Origin: Streptomyces sp. NBC_01298
GTDB taxonomy: Bacteria > Actinomycetota > Actinomycetes > Streptomycetales > Streptomycetaceae
Direction: 5' to 3'
Length of the DNA: 64,000 nucleotides
Assembly (NCBI RefSeq): GCF_035978755.1
Contig: NZ_CP108414.1
Location: 620,001-684,000, forward strand
The translations under genes were made by a program, and so were the position numbers. The notes under the pieces are model-generated. The model was not told the DNA's origin. It made no database searches and worked only from the letters and a program-made list of their open reading frames with translations. Positions 8,350-17,118 of this stretch are shown in pieces; within the stretch, counting starts at the first letter, position 1, and every line of letters starts with the position of its first letter.

Positions 8350-9231
8350 TCAGGCCGCCCCCGCCCCCTCCGCCGCCGGAGGCTCCGCGCGGAGGCCCGT
8401 GACGACCACCGTGATCAGGCAGAACGCGATGAGGATCTCCGCCCAGAGGAAGGCGAGGTAGTCGAGCAGGCAGCCGATCGGCGGGGTGCCCGGAGCGGTG
8501 TTGCGGAAGGCGGCCAGGGCGAACAGGGTGGCGGCCATCCAGCCGAGGGCGGGCCAGGTGAGCCCCTTGCGGCGGGTGACGAGGTAGTACCCGCCGATCA
8601 GGACGGACACCGCGAGCGCCCACATCGCGATCATCATGAACACCGCGAACACGAGCACGCTGTTGGAGCGGGCCAGCCCGATGTCGAGGACGGCGGCGCC
8701 GTCGCCCGCCGTCGAGGCCTCCACCGTGGACGAGAAGAGCACGTCGTTGTTGGAGAACAGGACCCGCACCGGAACCTTCTCGTGGCCCATGACGGCCGCG
8801 AACTCCACGTCCGCCCCGTAGGCGTCGAACGGGTAGTCCGTGATGGAGCCGCCCGTCATGGCCACCGGTACGTCCAGGGTGGAGATGCGCTGGTGGGCCT
8901 TGAAGGTCAGGTCGCCGCGGGTGGCCGTCGAGGTCTGGAGGGTGAGGTCCTCGGCGGGTGCGATCCCGCCGGCTTCGGCGAGCGCCCCTCGGGGCGTGAC
9001 CAGGACCCGCAGCAGCAGCTCGCGCCCGGCCGCGTCGACCCGCTGGATCGTCGCCTCGACGTCCACCCGGTCCGGATCGGCCCGCCCCGCGGTGTGGACG
9101 GTGTCCTGGGCCTGGCGCTCGCCGAACTGCAGCCAGGACCCCACGCCCACCGCCGCCACGATGACGAGCAGGAGCAGACCGGGCAGCAGCGGGAAGCGCC
9201 GCCCGGACGACCGCCGTCGCACAGCGCTCAC
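8350..9231 (-). CDS. DUF4436 family membrane protein
   Basis: A 293-residue protein with one N-terminal membrane segment (FPLLPGLLLLVIVAAVGVGSW). A beta-rich extracytoplasmic domain follows (about 45-195, including ITDYPFDAYGADVEF). Three hydrophobic helices occupy the C-terminal third (VLVFAVFMMIAMWALAVSVLIG and following). This layout matches DUF4436 proteins, whose function is unknown. The GTG at 9231 overlaps the stop of the upstream deiminase gene (GTGA), so the two are translationally coupled. Confidence 0.8.
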   Translation of the reverse strand: MSAVRRRSSGRRFPLLPGLLLLVIVAAVGVGSWLQFGERQAQDTVHTAGRADPDRVDVEATIQRVDAAGRELLLRVLVTPRGALAEAGGIAPAEDLTLQTSTATRGDLTFKAHQRISTLDVPVAMTGGSITDYPFDAYGADVEFAAVMGHEKVPVRVLFSNNDVLFSSTVEASTAGDGAAVLDIGLARSNSVLVFAVFMMIAMWALAVSVLIGGYYLVTRRKGLTWPALGWMAATLFALAAFRNTAPGTPPIGCLLDYLAFLWAEILIAFCLITVVVTGLRAEPPAAEGAGAA

Positions 9232-10391
9232 GCGGCGGGCTTGCCGGGCTGGTCGTGGGTCGAGCAGTGGATGCCGCCGCCGCCCGAGGCGATCGTGTCG
9301 ATCGCGACGGGGACGATGTCCCGCTTGGGGAAGTGCTCCTGCAGGATGCCGCGGGCCCGGTCGTCGGCCTGGCGGTCCCCGAACTTCGGCATGAAGACGG
9401 AGTCGTTGGCGATGTAGAAGTTGGCGTAGGTCGACACGAAGTCGTCGCCCTCGCCCGTGATCTTGTCCAGGTCGGGCTGCGGCAGGTCGATGATCTCGAA
9501 CTTCCGGCCGCGGGCGTCCGTGGCCTTCGACAGGACCGCCTTCGCCTGGTCCGCGGAGCGGGACCAGGAGTCCTTCGGGGTGTTGGGGTGCGCGCGGTCC
9601 AGCAGGACGACGCCGGGGGCGGCGAACCGTACGAGGCTGTCCACGTGGGCGTCGGTGATGTCCTGGCCGCGTACGCCGGCCAGCCAGACCACCGTCTCCA
9701 CGCCCAGGGTCCGCTTGAGCTCGGCCTCGATCTGGTCCCGGCTCTTGCCGCGGTTGCGGTTGTCGTTGACGATCGAGCTCTCGGTGATCAGCAGGGTGCC
9801 CTCGCCGTCGGTCTCGAAGGAGCCGCCCTCGGCCACCAGCGGAGCCTGGACCCGGGGGATCCCGTACTTCTGGAGCAGGAGGCGCCCGACCTGGGCGTCG
9901 TTCTTGTGCTCCTGCTTGTTGCCCCAGCCGTTGAAGTTGAAGTCGACTCCGATGAGCTTGTCGCCCTCCTCCACGAAGACGGGGACGATGTCGCGGGCCC
10001 ACAGGTCGTCCACGGCCAGCGGGATCACCTCGACGTCGGAGCCGCAGGCCTTCTGCGCCGCGGCCACCTGCTCGGGCCGGGCCATCATGACGACCTCCTC
10101 GTACCCGCCGACGGCCCGGGCGATCCGCGCGATGTCCTCGCGTACGTAGCGCAGGTCTTCCATCCAGACCGCGTCCAGGGCCGGCCAGGCCATGAAGGTG
10201 CGGGTGTGGCTGTCCCACTCGGCGCCGAACCGGCGCTCGGGGCCGGCCGGCGACGGCTGGGCGGAGCCTTCGGGGGCCTGGGAGTTCGGGGCGCTCTGCG
10301 AGGGGCTGCAGGCCGCGGCCCCGAAGGCGAGGGCTCCGAGCCCGGCGAAGGTACGGAGGGCGGTCCGGCGCGTGGGGGGCAGGTGGGACAC
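9228..10391 (-). CDS. Exported agmatine deiminase / peptidyl-arginine deiminase family enzyme
   Basis: A 387-residue enzyme of the guanidino-group hydrolase fold (PAD_porph/AguA). The catalytic-cysteine loop GGGGIHCSTHDQP is near the C-terminus. VAEGGSFETDGEGTLL and DAHVDSLVRF supply the acid and histidine. The N-terminus TRRTALRTFAGLG followed by a hydrophobic stretch and Cys suggests Tat export, possibly lipid-anchored; the lipobox is weak. It would convert agmatine or peptidyl-arginine to the citrulline form plus ammonia outside the membrane. The GTG at 10391 was chosen for its GGAG site and the signal right after it; a longer frame upstream is not protein-like. Confidence 0.85.
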   Translation of the reverse strand: MSHLPPTRRTALRTFAGLGALAFGAAACSPSQSAPNSQAPEGSAQPSPAGPERRFGAEWDSHTRTFMAWPALDAVWMEDLRYVREDIARIARAVGGYEEVVMMARPEQVAAAQKACGSDVEVIPLAVDDLWARDIVPVFVEEGDKLIGVDFNFNGWGNKQEHKNDAQVGRLLLQKYGIPRVQAPLVAEGGSFETDGEGTLLITESSIVNDNRNRGKSRDQIEAELKRTLGVETVVWLAGVRGQDITDAHVDSLVRFAAPGVVLLDRAHPNTPKDSWSRSADQAKAVLSKATDARGRKFEIIDLPQPDLDKITGEGDDFVSTYANFYIANDSVFMPKFGDRQADDRARGILQEHFPKRDIVPVAIDTIASGGGGIHCSTHDQPGKPAA

Positions 10392-10660
10392 GGGAGGGCT
10401 CCGATCAAGGGCCGGCAGGACGTCTGTGTCCGGCCGGGGCGGGCTCGGGAGGCACGGCACGGGCCGACCGTCCCGGGCCCCTGAGACAAGGGTGCGCCCT
10501 CCGTCCGCAAAGGGCCGCGACGCGGGACGGGTGGTGCGGGCACGTGTCGCCCACTCTGGCACTGACTGAAAATTCAGTCAATTCATGGCACGATGCGCGC
10601 AGGCCCCTGCCGCATCGCGGCGCGTCTTGTCTCGCCCCGCCTCGTTGAAAGAGCCACCGC
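10392..10660. promoter_or_regulatory. Divergent intergenic region with 18-bp palindrome at 10563-10580
   Basis: This region between the deiminase and kinase genes holds a perfect inverted repeat, TGACTGAA-AA-TTCAGTCA, at 10563-10580 (8-bp arms, 2-bp spacer). It sits in the only AT-rich patch of the gap. Its size and symmetry resemble a TetR-family operator. No TetR gene is visible nearby. The remainder contains no gene. Confidence 0.6.
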
Positions 10661-12433
10661 ATGTCCGAACAGCACTCCGGCGCACAGCCGGCCCGTACGG
10701 CACTGTCCGCAGACGATCCCCGGGAGATCGGCGGCTACCGCCTGAACGCCCGGCTCGGCTCCGGCGGCATGGGCGTGGTCTACCTGGCCCATACGCCCGG
10801 CGGCCGCCCCATCGCGCTGAAGGCCGTCCGCAGGGAACTCGCCTCCGATCCCGAGTTCCGCCGGCGGTTCGCCCAGGAGGTGGCCAGCGCCCGCCGGATC
10901 CACGGCCTGTTCACGGCCCAGGTGATCGACTCCGGGGTGGAGGACCCCACGCCGTGGCTCGCCACGGCGTACGTGTCCGGGCCCTCGCTGCACGAGGTCG
11001 TACGGCGGCACGGGCCGCTGCCGGCGCGCACCGTCCTGCTCCTCCTCGCGGGCATAGCCGAGGCGCTCCAGGCCATCCACGGGGCGGGCGTCGTCCATCG
11101 CGACCTGAAGCCGGCCAACGTGCTGCTCGCGGAGGACGGCCCCCGGGTGATCGACTTCGGCATCGCCCGCGCGGCCGACGCCGCCGCGCTCACCGGTACG
11201 GGGCTGCGGATCGGCACGGCGGCCTTCATGGCGCCGGAGCAGGCGCTCGGCCACCCGGCGACGCCCGCGACCGACGTCTTCGCGCTCGGCACGCTGGCCG
11301 CGTACGTCGCGTGCGGGATCGCCCCCTTCGGCAACGGGCCGGAGTCCAGCGCCCTCTACCGGGTCGTCCACGAGCATCCCGACCTCACCCGGGTGCCGCA
11401 CGAGCTGTACGGCCTCGTGTCGTGGTGCCTGGCGAAGCAGCCCGGGGACCGTCCGCAGCCGGCGGAGGTGATCGCCTCCGTACGGGCGCACCCGCTGGTG
11501 TGCGGGCACCCGGAGTTCACCGACGGCTGGCTGCCCCGGCCGGTCCGGGAGGAGATCGGCGGCGGTGGCCCGGTCGCGGGGGCCGGCACGGCCGGCGGCG
11601 ATACCGCTCGGCCCGCGCCCGCGCCGTTCCAGGCCACCAGGACGGCCACCGCGCTCCCGGGCGCGGCGGGGAGCACGCCGTACTCCCCCGGGGCGGCCTT
11701 CCCCGGACCGCGCACGGATTCCGGAGCCCGGCCCGACGGACAGGCGGCGCCGGCACCCGCGTCCGTACCCGGCCCCGCGTCCGTACCGGCACCCGCACCG
11801 TTCCCCGATCCGTTCCCCGCTCCGGCACCCGTCCCCGGTCCGGGCCGCGGCAGACCGGCCCGGGGGCGGCGGCTTCCGCTGCTGCCGGCCCTGCTCGTGG
11901 CCGGCACCCTGCTCGTCGCCACCGGAGCCTGGTACTACCTGGACGACCCGGCGGGCGAGGCCGGCAGCACGGGCGGCCCCGTCACCGGCCCGACGGCATC
12001 CGCAGCCGCCACGCCCCCGCCCGGTTCCGCCCCGCCCGGTACCACCGCGCCCGACCCGGCCGCCGCGTACCTCCCCGGCTACACGAAGGCCAGGCTCACC
12101 GCCCCCGACTCCGGATACGAGTTCGATCTCAAGGCCGGGCAGGTGGCGCCCGCGGAGACGGCCGCCTGGTACCTGGCGCGCGACGGACAGTCCCTGGTGC
12201 CCTCCGAGGACTCTGACTCCTTCGTGTCCGACACCGGCGAGCTGACGGTGGCCGACTGCCTCCGGGGCATCGAGACCCGCCCGGCCGCCGGCCTGCCGCT
12301 CGCCGCCCTCGCGAAGGCCCGCCCGTTCTGCGTGCGCAGCCCCGACCGCAGCGAGGTCGCGATCGTGAGGCTGGTCGAGGCCCCGGCCGACGATTCCGCA
12401 ACGATCCTGGTGGACCAGTACCGCCGGAGCTGA
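10661..12433 (+). CDS. Hanks-type Ser/Thr protein kinase, membrane anchored
   Basis: A 590-residue receptor-like kinase. The kinase domain spans about 25-280, with glycine loop LGSGGMGVVY, ATP-lysine K54 (ALKAVRRE), catalytic HRDLKPAN (D148) and magnesium loop DFG (D165). A Pro/Ala-rich linker (290-400) leads to one membrane helix (LPLLPALLVAGTLLVATGAWYY). An external domain of about 150 residues (YTKARLTAPDSGYEFDLKAGQV onward) may sense ligand. It lacks PASTA repeats. Start at 10661 after GAAAGAG. Targets are not evident from the context. Confidence 0.93.
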   Translation: MSEQHSGAQPARTALSADDPREIGGYRLNARLGSGGMGVVYLAHTPGGRPIALKAVRRELASDPEFRRRFAQEVASARRIHGLFTAQVIDSGVEDPTPWLATAYVSGPSLHEVVRRHGPLPARTVLLLLAGIAEALQAIHGAGVVHRDLKPANVLLAEDGPRVIDFGIARAADAAALTGTGLRIGTAAFMAPEQALGHPATPATDVFALGTLAAYVACGIAPFGNGPESSALYRVVHEHPDLTRVPHELYGLVSWCLAKQPGDRPQPAEVIASVRAHPLVCGHPEFTDGWLPRPVREEIGGGGPVAGAGTAGGDTARPAPAPFQATRTATALPGAAGSTPYSPGAAFPGPRTDSGARPDGQAAPAPASVPGPASVPAPAPFPDPFPAPAPVPGPGRGRPARGRRLPLLPALLVAGTLLVATGAWYYLDDPAGEAGSTGGPVTGPTASAAATPPPGSAPPGTTAPDPAAAYLPGYTKARLTAPDSGYEFDLKAGQVAPAETAAWYLARDGQSLVPSEDSDSFVSDTGELTVADCLRGIETRPAAGLPLAALAKARPFCVRSPDRSEVAIVRLVEAPADDSATILVDQYRRS

Positions 12434-12493
12434 CGCCCCGTCCGGCGTCGAAACCCGGGTGACGCCGGCCCCGGCCTTCGGCAGGATCGCCGC

Positions 12494-13263
12494 ATGACCC
12501 TGCTGCTCCCGCCCCGTGTCACCGCGTCCGCCGCCCGGATCCGGGACGCGGCCCACGCGCGCGGGCTGGCCACCGTACAACTGGCCGGCTTCACCGTGCC
12601 GGAGGGGGTGCGGGGCCGTCACGTGCACGCCGGGCCGCGGTTCGCCGATGCCGTGGCCCCCGGGCTCGGCATCGGTCTGCTGGAGGCCCCGTCCGACTGG
12701 CTGGCGCGGCTGCCCCGGGAGTTCACCGGGCGGGAGGTCCGGCTGATGCCGATCCGCGAGGCGTACGGGCTGCGCCGGCCCGTCTTCGTCAAATCGCCGA
12801 ACGACAAGGACATCCCGGCCCTCGTCTACGCTGACGGCTCGCGCCTGCCGGGGCCCGACGCGGTGGATCCGGGGACGGAGGTGCTGGTCAGCGACGTGGT
12901 CCGGTTCACGGCGGAGTACCGCGTGTTCCTGCTCGACGGGGCCGTGCACACGGCGAGCCGCTATGCCCAGGACGGCCGTCTCAGCCTCGGCCCGGCCCCG
13001 GCCGACGCCCTCTCCTTCGCGTCCGGGCTGCCCTTCGCCACCCTCCCGTCCGCGATCGTGGTCGACGTGGGCCTCGCCGGCGGCCGGTGGTCGGCGATCG
13101 AGGCAACGCCGCATGGGCCGGCGGTACGTACGCCTGCGACCCGGCGCGCGCCCTGGACGTGGTCCTGCGCGCCGCGGCCCCGCTCGCCTCCTTCGCCGAC
13201 CGCGACCGGGGTTTCTCCGCTGACCACCGGGCCGGACCGCAAGCCGGACGGAGGGCCGGATGA
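12494..13263 (+). pseudogene. ATP-grasp domain protein, frameshifted near its end
   Basis: The frame from the ATG at 12494 encodes an ATP-grasp-like protein (DUF4343-type) through SDVVRFTAEYRVFLLDG and PSAIVVDVGLAGGRWSAIEA. A base is then missing after about 13104. In the shifted frame the expected NAAWAGGTYACDPARALDV follows at once and ends at a TGA at 13261, giving about 256 residues. The shift falls inside the E-A-N metal-binding motif, so the unshifted product would lack catalysis. Without it, the frame reads on for over 3 kb antisense to the subtilase, which is not credible. Deletion and sequencing error cannot be distinguished here. Confidence 0.75.
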
Positions 13264-13274
13264 CCGACGGCGAA

Positions 13275-13302
13275 GGGCGGGGCCCCCGGAGGAGCCCCGC
13301 CC
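13275..13302. terminator. Bidirectional terminator hairpin
   Basis: A perfect 9-bp stem, GGGCGGGGC (13275-13283) with GCCCCGCCC (13294-13302), encloses a 10-base loop. It sits between two convergent genes, so it can end both transcripts. There is no U-tract, as is usual in Streptomyces. Confidence 0.7.
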
Positions 13303-13321
13303 GTGGCGCAGCCGCCCCGGG

Positions 13322-16300
13322 TCAGCTCTTGTCGGGGCGGTCCGTCACGCGCAGGGAGTTGAGCAGGGGTTTGCCGAATCCGGTGTGGGTGACGAAGCGG
13401 ACGTTCAGGGTGCCGTCCGTGACCGTGACCGTGTAGGTGCGGGTCAGGGCCGTGTACGGGCCCGCCTCCAGGGCGATGTCCAGGGAGGGCAGTACCTGGG
13501 TGTTCTCCGCCAGGACGTCGAAGACGCGCTTGTTCGGCTTGGTGGAGGAGAGCTCCGCGAAGCCGAGTTCCACGGTGTAGGTGCCGTTGGGGACGTTGTC
13601 GAAGCGGTACTCGTACATGCCCTCACGCGCGTTGCGGAAGAGCTTCTGGTCCTCCGTGCCCGCGATCGTGCGGCTGGTGGACTGGGAGGAGCCGTTGCCC
13701 TGGTAGCCGTACGAGCCCGTCGTGTACTTGCGGTCCGGAGACCAGCCGTCGCCCAGCGAGTCCGTGCTCGCGCCGGTGGAGCCGGCGTCCAGGGCGACCT
13801 GGTAGCGCGGGACGACGAGCTTGACGGGGACGGTGAGCACCGGGGTCCGGCCGCTGGCCGAGGTGATCTTCAGGTCGGCCGTCAGGACGGTGCCCGGGGT
13901 CAGGCCCGTGGTGTCCACGGACAGGGCGAGCGGGGCCTTCCCGCCCGTCGGGAGGTTCCCGGCGCCCGGGGTCACCGTGAGCCAGGCCGCGTCCTCGGCG
14001 GCCGTGAAGGCCGTACCGAGACCGGGGTTGGCGAGGTCGAGGGTCCGCGTCCGTTTCTGGCCGGGCGGCAGGACGATCTCCACCGCCGGCTTCGACGCGG
14101 TCACCTTGCCGGTGCGCAGGGACCGGGTCACCTCGGTGACGTCGGCCGCCTTGACGTCCACGGTGGCCGCCGCGGGCTCGTACTGGGCGGCGGTCACGGC
14201 GAGTTCCCGCGCTCCCGAGGGGCTCTGGACCACGTACCCGCCGTCGGCCGCCGTGGTGGCGGAGACCGCGGTGGCGCCCGTGCCGACGGTGACGGTGGCT
14301 CCGGCGAGGCCGTTGCCGTCGTTCGCGTCCAGCACCCGGCCGGCCACGACCCCGCTCTTGGTGGTGCGGAAGGAGACGGACAGGCCGTCCGTGATCACGG
14401 GCGTGTTGAAGGAGTACTTGTAGGCGTCGGTGCCGGTCGCGTTCTCCACGCCGACCGTGGCGGTGGAGCCGCCCTTGATGCCGGCGCCGCCGGTGCCCTT
14501 GTAGGCGTACCGGACGGTGCCGTCCTCGCCGATCGCCGCCGAGAAGGAGAACTTGTCGGACTGCGCCGACCAGTGCGACACCTCGCGCCACTCGATGACG
14601 TAGCTGCGGTGCGGCGCGGTGCCGGTGACCGCCGTGAAGACGCCGGATCCGCTGCCGTCGGCGCCAACGACCAGGTCGTCCCAGAACGGGTACAGCGCCG
14701 CGTTGGGCGTGGCCGTGCTCGGGATGTCCCCGTTGACGTCCCCGGTGTTGTTGCCGCCGAGGCTGACCGTGCCGTTCGTGCCGATCCAGGCCTGCCCGTA
14801 CGTCTTGCCGTAGAGCGGCAGCGGGAAGGGCAGGTCGACGCGCTCGGTGGTGTTGTCGCCGGTCAGCGCGAGCCGCCGGTCGCCCGGCTGGTACGGGCCG
14901 CCGCTCGAGGCGGCGCAGGCGTAGCCGTAGCCGTCGGTGCGTTCGGGCAGGTTCACCGCGACGGTGGTGTCCCCGGCGACGGTGACCGCGGCCGATCCGG
15001 CGGTGAGGCAGCGCGAGGAGTGGGTGGCGTCCACGGTGTAGGCGCCGTTCGGCAGGGTGACCTCGAAGCGGCCCTGGGCGTCGGTGGTCGCGGTCACCGG
15101 GGTGTCCGCCACGCTCACCACGGCGCCGGAGACCGGGCCCGCGGCTGCCGAGACGGTGCCGGTGAGCTTCCCGGAGTCCGCCTGGACGAGGTCGATGTCA
15201 CCGGTGGCGGTGGCGTCCTCGGTCACCTCCACGGTCGCACCTTGCTGCCCGTAGCCGAACTTCGACGCGGTGAGCGCGTACGAGCCCACGGACAGGGTGG
15301 GGAAGCGGTACGTGCCGTCGGCGGCGGTGGTCGTCGTACGGTCGATGGGGCCGTCGGCGGCGACCTTCACCCCGGCTACGGGCTGCCCGCCGGAGCGGAC
15401 GGTGCCGGCGAGCGCGCCGAGGGCTCCGCGCGGGGCCGCGTTGACGGCGGCGAGCACGTCGAGCTTGCCCTCGCCGAAGACGTTGTTGTCGGCGGCGCTC
15501 CCACCGCACTGGCTGCTGTCGGTGTCCTGCGCGGTGCCGTCGAGCAGCGCTTCGGTCTGCGCGATGTCGCCTTCGAGGGCGGGCGCGGCGGACCAGAGCA
15601 GGGCCACGGCCGCGGCGGTGTGCGGGGAGGCCATGGAGGTGCCGGAGAAGGACGCGTAGCCGCCGCCGGGGACGGAGGAGCGCACGTTCACGCCGGGGGC
15701 CGCGATGTTCGGCTTGAGGATCCCGCCGGGGCCCGCGCCGCGCGAGGAGAAGGAGGCGATGGCGCCGTTGATGTCGAAGGCGCCGGAGCTGTAGGAGCTC
15801 GCGTAGTCACCGGGCGATCCGCTGGTGGCGCAGCCGGGTCCGGAGTTGCCGTTGGAGAAGGCGGGGAAGATGCCGGCGGCCCGCCAGGTGTCGACGATCT
15901 GCTGGTACCAGGTGTCCGCGCCGGGGCCGCCCCAGGAGTTGTTGACGATGTGGGGGGCCAGGTCGGGGCGCGGGTTCTGGCCGTTCAGGTCGGTCGGGGC
16001 GACGATCCACTGGCCCGCGGCGAGCAGCGAGGCCTCGGAGCAGGAGGTGGTCTCGCAGCCCTTGGCGGCGATCCACTTCGCTCCCGGGGCGACGCCGGTC
16101 CGGTTGGCGCCGCCGTCGTCGCCGACCATCGTGCCCATGGTGTGGGTGCCGTGGTCGTTGTTGTCGCAGGGGGCGGCCGTGGGGCACACCCCGGCCGGGT
16201 CGAACCAGTTGTAGTTGTGGTCGTAGGACCCGTCCGCGCCCTTGCCGCGGTACTTGCCGGCCACGGCGGGGTGGGTGAAGTCCACGCCGCTGTCGATGTT

Positions 16301-16906
16301 GGCGACGACGATGCCCTCGCCGCGCACGCCGAGCTGGTCCCAGACCTGCGGTGCCTTGATCCGGTCGACGTTCCACTCGACGGCGTCGGCGGCGGTCTTC
16401 TCCCGGCTGCCCTCGGCGGGCTTCGCCAGGGCGATCCGGTCGTCGGCGTCGATCCGGGCGACCTCGGGGCGCTGGGCGAGGGCGGTGGCGAGCTTCTCGG
16501 TGCCGACGACGCGGACCGCGTTGACGATCCAGTACGAGGTGTACTCGGCCCGGGTGCCCTCGATGGCCTTGATCACCTCGGTCTGGCTCCGCGCGGCCTG
16601 CTCCTTCTTGAGCCGCAGCACCGTCCCGGCCTTCGCGGCGCGGGTCGGCTGGGCGGCCGCGGCGGTGAGGTCGGCGGCGCTGTCGAGGTAGACCCAGAAG
16701 ACCGCCTTGGCGGAGCCGTCGAGCTGGGCCCGCAGCTCCGGCTCGATCTTGCGCTCGGCCGTGCCCGGAGCGGGGGCCGGATCGGGGGCGGCGGCGGCCA
16801 CGCCCGCGCCGAGGGGCAGGAGCAGGGCCGCGGTGAGGGCGGCGAGCCCCGCGCGCAGGGGTCGTAATCGTGCTCGGGAGGATCGTCGGCTGTCGCTTGG
16901 GGCCAC
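13322..16906 (-). CDS. Secreted subtilisin-family (S8) protease with accessory domains
   Basis: An 1,194-residue exported protease with a Sec signal (LRAGLAALTAALLLPLGAGVAAAA). A propeptide runs to about 160. The S8 domain has Asp205 (ANIDSGVD), His252 (NDHGTHTMG) and Ser424 (FSGTSMASPH), resembling bacillopeptidase F. Downstream are carboxypeptidase-regulatory-like Ig domains (about 490-660 and 860-930), a region with IGTNGTVSLGG, and a malectin-like C-terminal domain (YRFDNVPNGTYTVELGFAE). Several cysteines suggest disulfides outside the cell. The GTG at 16906 follows GAGGAG. It likely degrades extracellular protein; the C-terminal modules may bind substrate or carbohydrate. Confidence 0.93.
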   Translation of the reverse strand: MAPSDSRRSSRARLRPLRAGLAALTAALLLPLGAGVAAAAPDPAPAPGTAERKIEPELRAQLDGSAKAVFWVYLDSAADLTAAAAQPTRAAKAGTVLRLKKEQAARSQTEVIKAIEGTRAEYTSYWIVNAVRVVGTEKLATALAQRPEVARIDADDRIALAKPAEGSREKTAADAVEWNVDRIKAPQVWDQLGVRGEGIVVANIDSGVDFTHPAVAGKYRGKGADGSYDHNYNWFDPAGVCPTAAPCDNNDHGTHTMGTMVGDDGGANRTGVAPGAKWIAAKGCETTSCSEASLLAAGQWIVAPTDLNGQNPRPDLAPHIVNNSWGGPGADTWYQQIVDTWRAAGIFPAFSNGNSGPGCATSGSPGDYASSYSSGAFDINGAIASFSSRGAGPGGILKPNIAAPGVNVRSSVPGGGYASFSGTSMASPHTAAAVALLWSAAPALEGDIAQTEALLDGTAQDTDSSQCGGSAADNNVFGEGKLDVLAAVNAAPRGALGALAGTVRSGGQPVAGVKVAADGPIDRTTTTAADGTYRFPTLSVGSYALTASKFGYGQQGATVEVTEDATATGDIDLVQADSGKLTGTVSAAAGPVSGAVVSVADTPVTATTDAQGRFEVTLPNGAYTVDATHSSRCLTAGSAAVTVAGDTTVAVNLPERTDGYGYACAASSGGPYQPGDRRLALTGDNTTERVDLPFPLPLYGKTYGQAWIGTNGTVSLGGNNTGDVNGDIPSTATPNAALYPFWDDLVVGADGSGSGVFTAVTGTAPHRSYVIEWREVSHWSAQSDKFSFSAAIGEDGTVRYAYKGTGGAGIKGGSTATVGVENATGTDAYKYSFNTPVITDGLSVSFRTTKSGVVAGRVLDANDGNGLAGATVTVGTGATAVSATTAADGGYVVQSPSGARELAVTAAQYEPAAATVDVKAADVTEVTRSLRTGKVTASKPAVEIVLPPGQKRTRTLDLANPGLGTAFTAAEDAAWLTVTPGAGNLPTGGKAPLALSVDTTGLTPGTVLTADLKITSASGRTPVLTVPVKLVVPRYQVALDAGSTGASTDSLGDGWSPDRKYTTGSYGYQGNGSSQSTSRTIAGTEDQKLFRNAREGMYEYRFDNVPNGTYTVELGFAELSSTKPNKRVFDVLAENTQVLPSLDIALEAGPYTALTRTYTVTVTDGTLNVRFVTHTGFGKPLLNSLRVTDRPDKS

Positions 16907-17118
16907 GTGTGTCTCCTCGTACGCCGTGTGCAGAACGTGCGGAAAGGGTGTGCGTGACGTGCGCGGGCCATGGTGCGGGAGATGTCATGACCCGTACAAG
17001 GGGGCCTAATGAGCCGCACCCCGCCTTATCCCGCCGCACCCCGCCACATCCCGCCACATCCCGCCGCGCCACGCCGCACCGGGTGGCCGATCCGGGCCGT
17101 GCGGGCCAGCCTGGGGGA

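Noticed and set aside
12494..16867. A very long plus-strand open frame across the subtilase gene
   Set aside because: Beyond 13104 it is antisense to a clearly real protease and its composition is a shadow of that gene; it arises from the frameshift.
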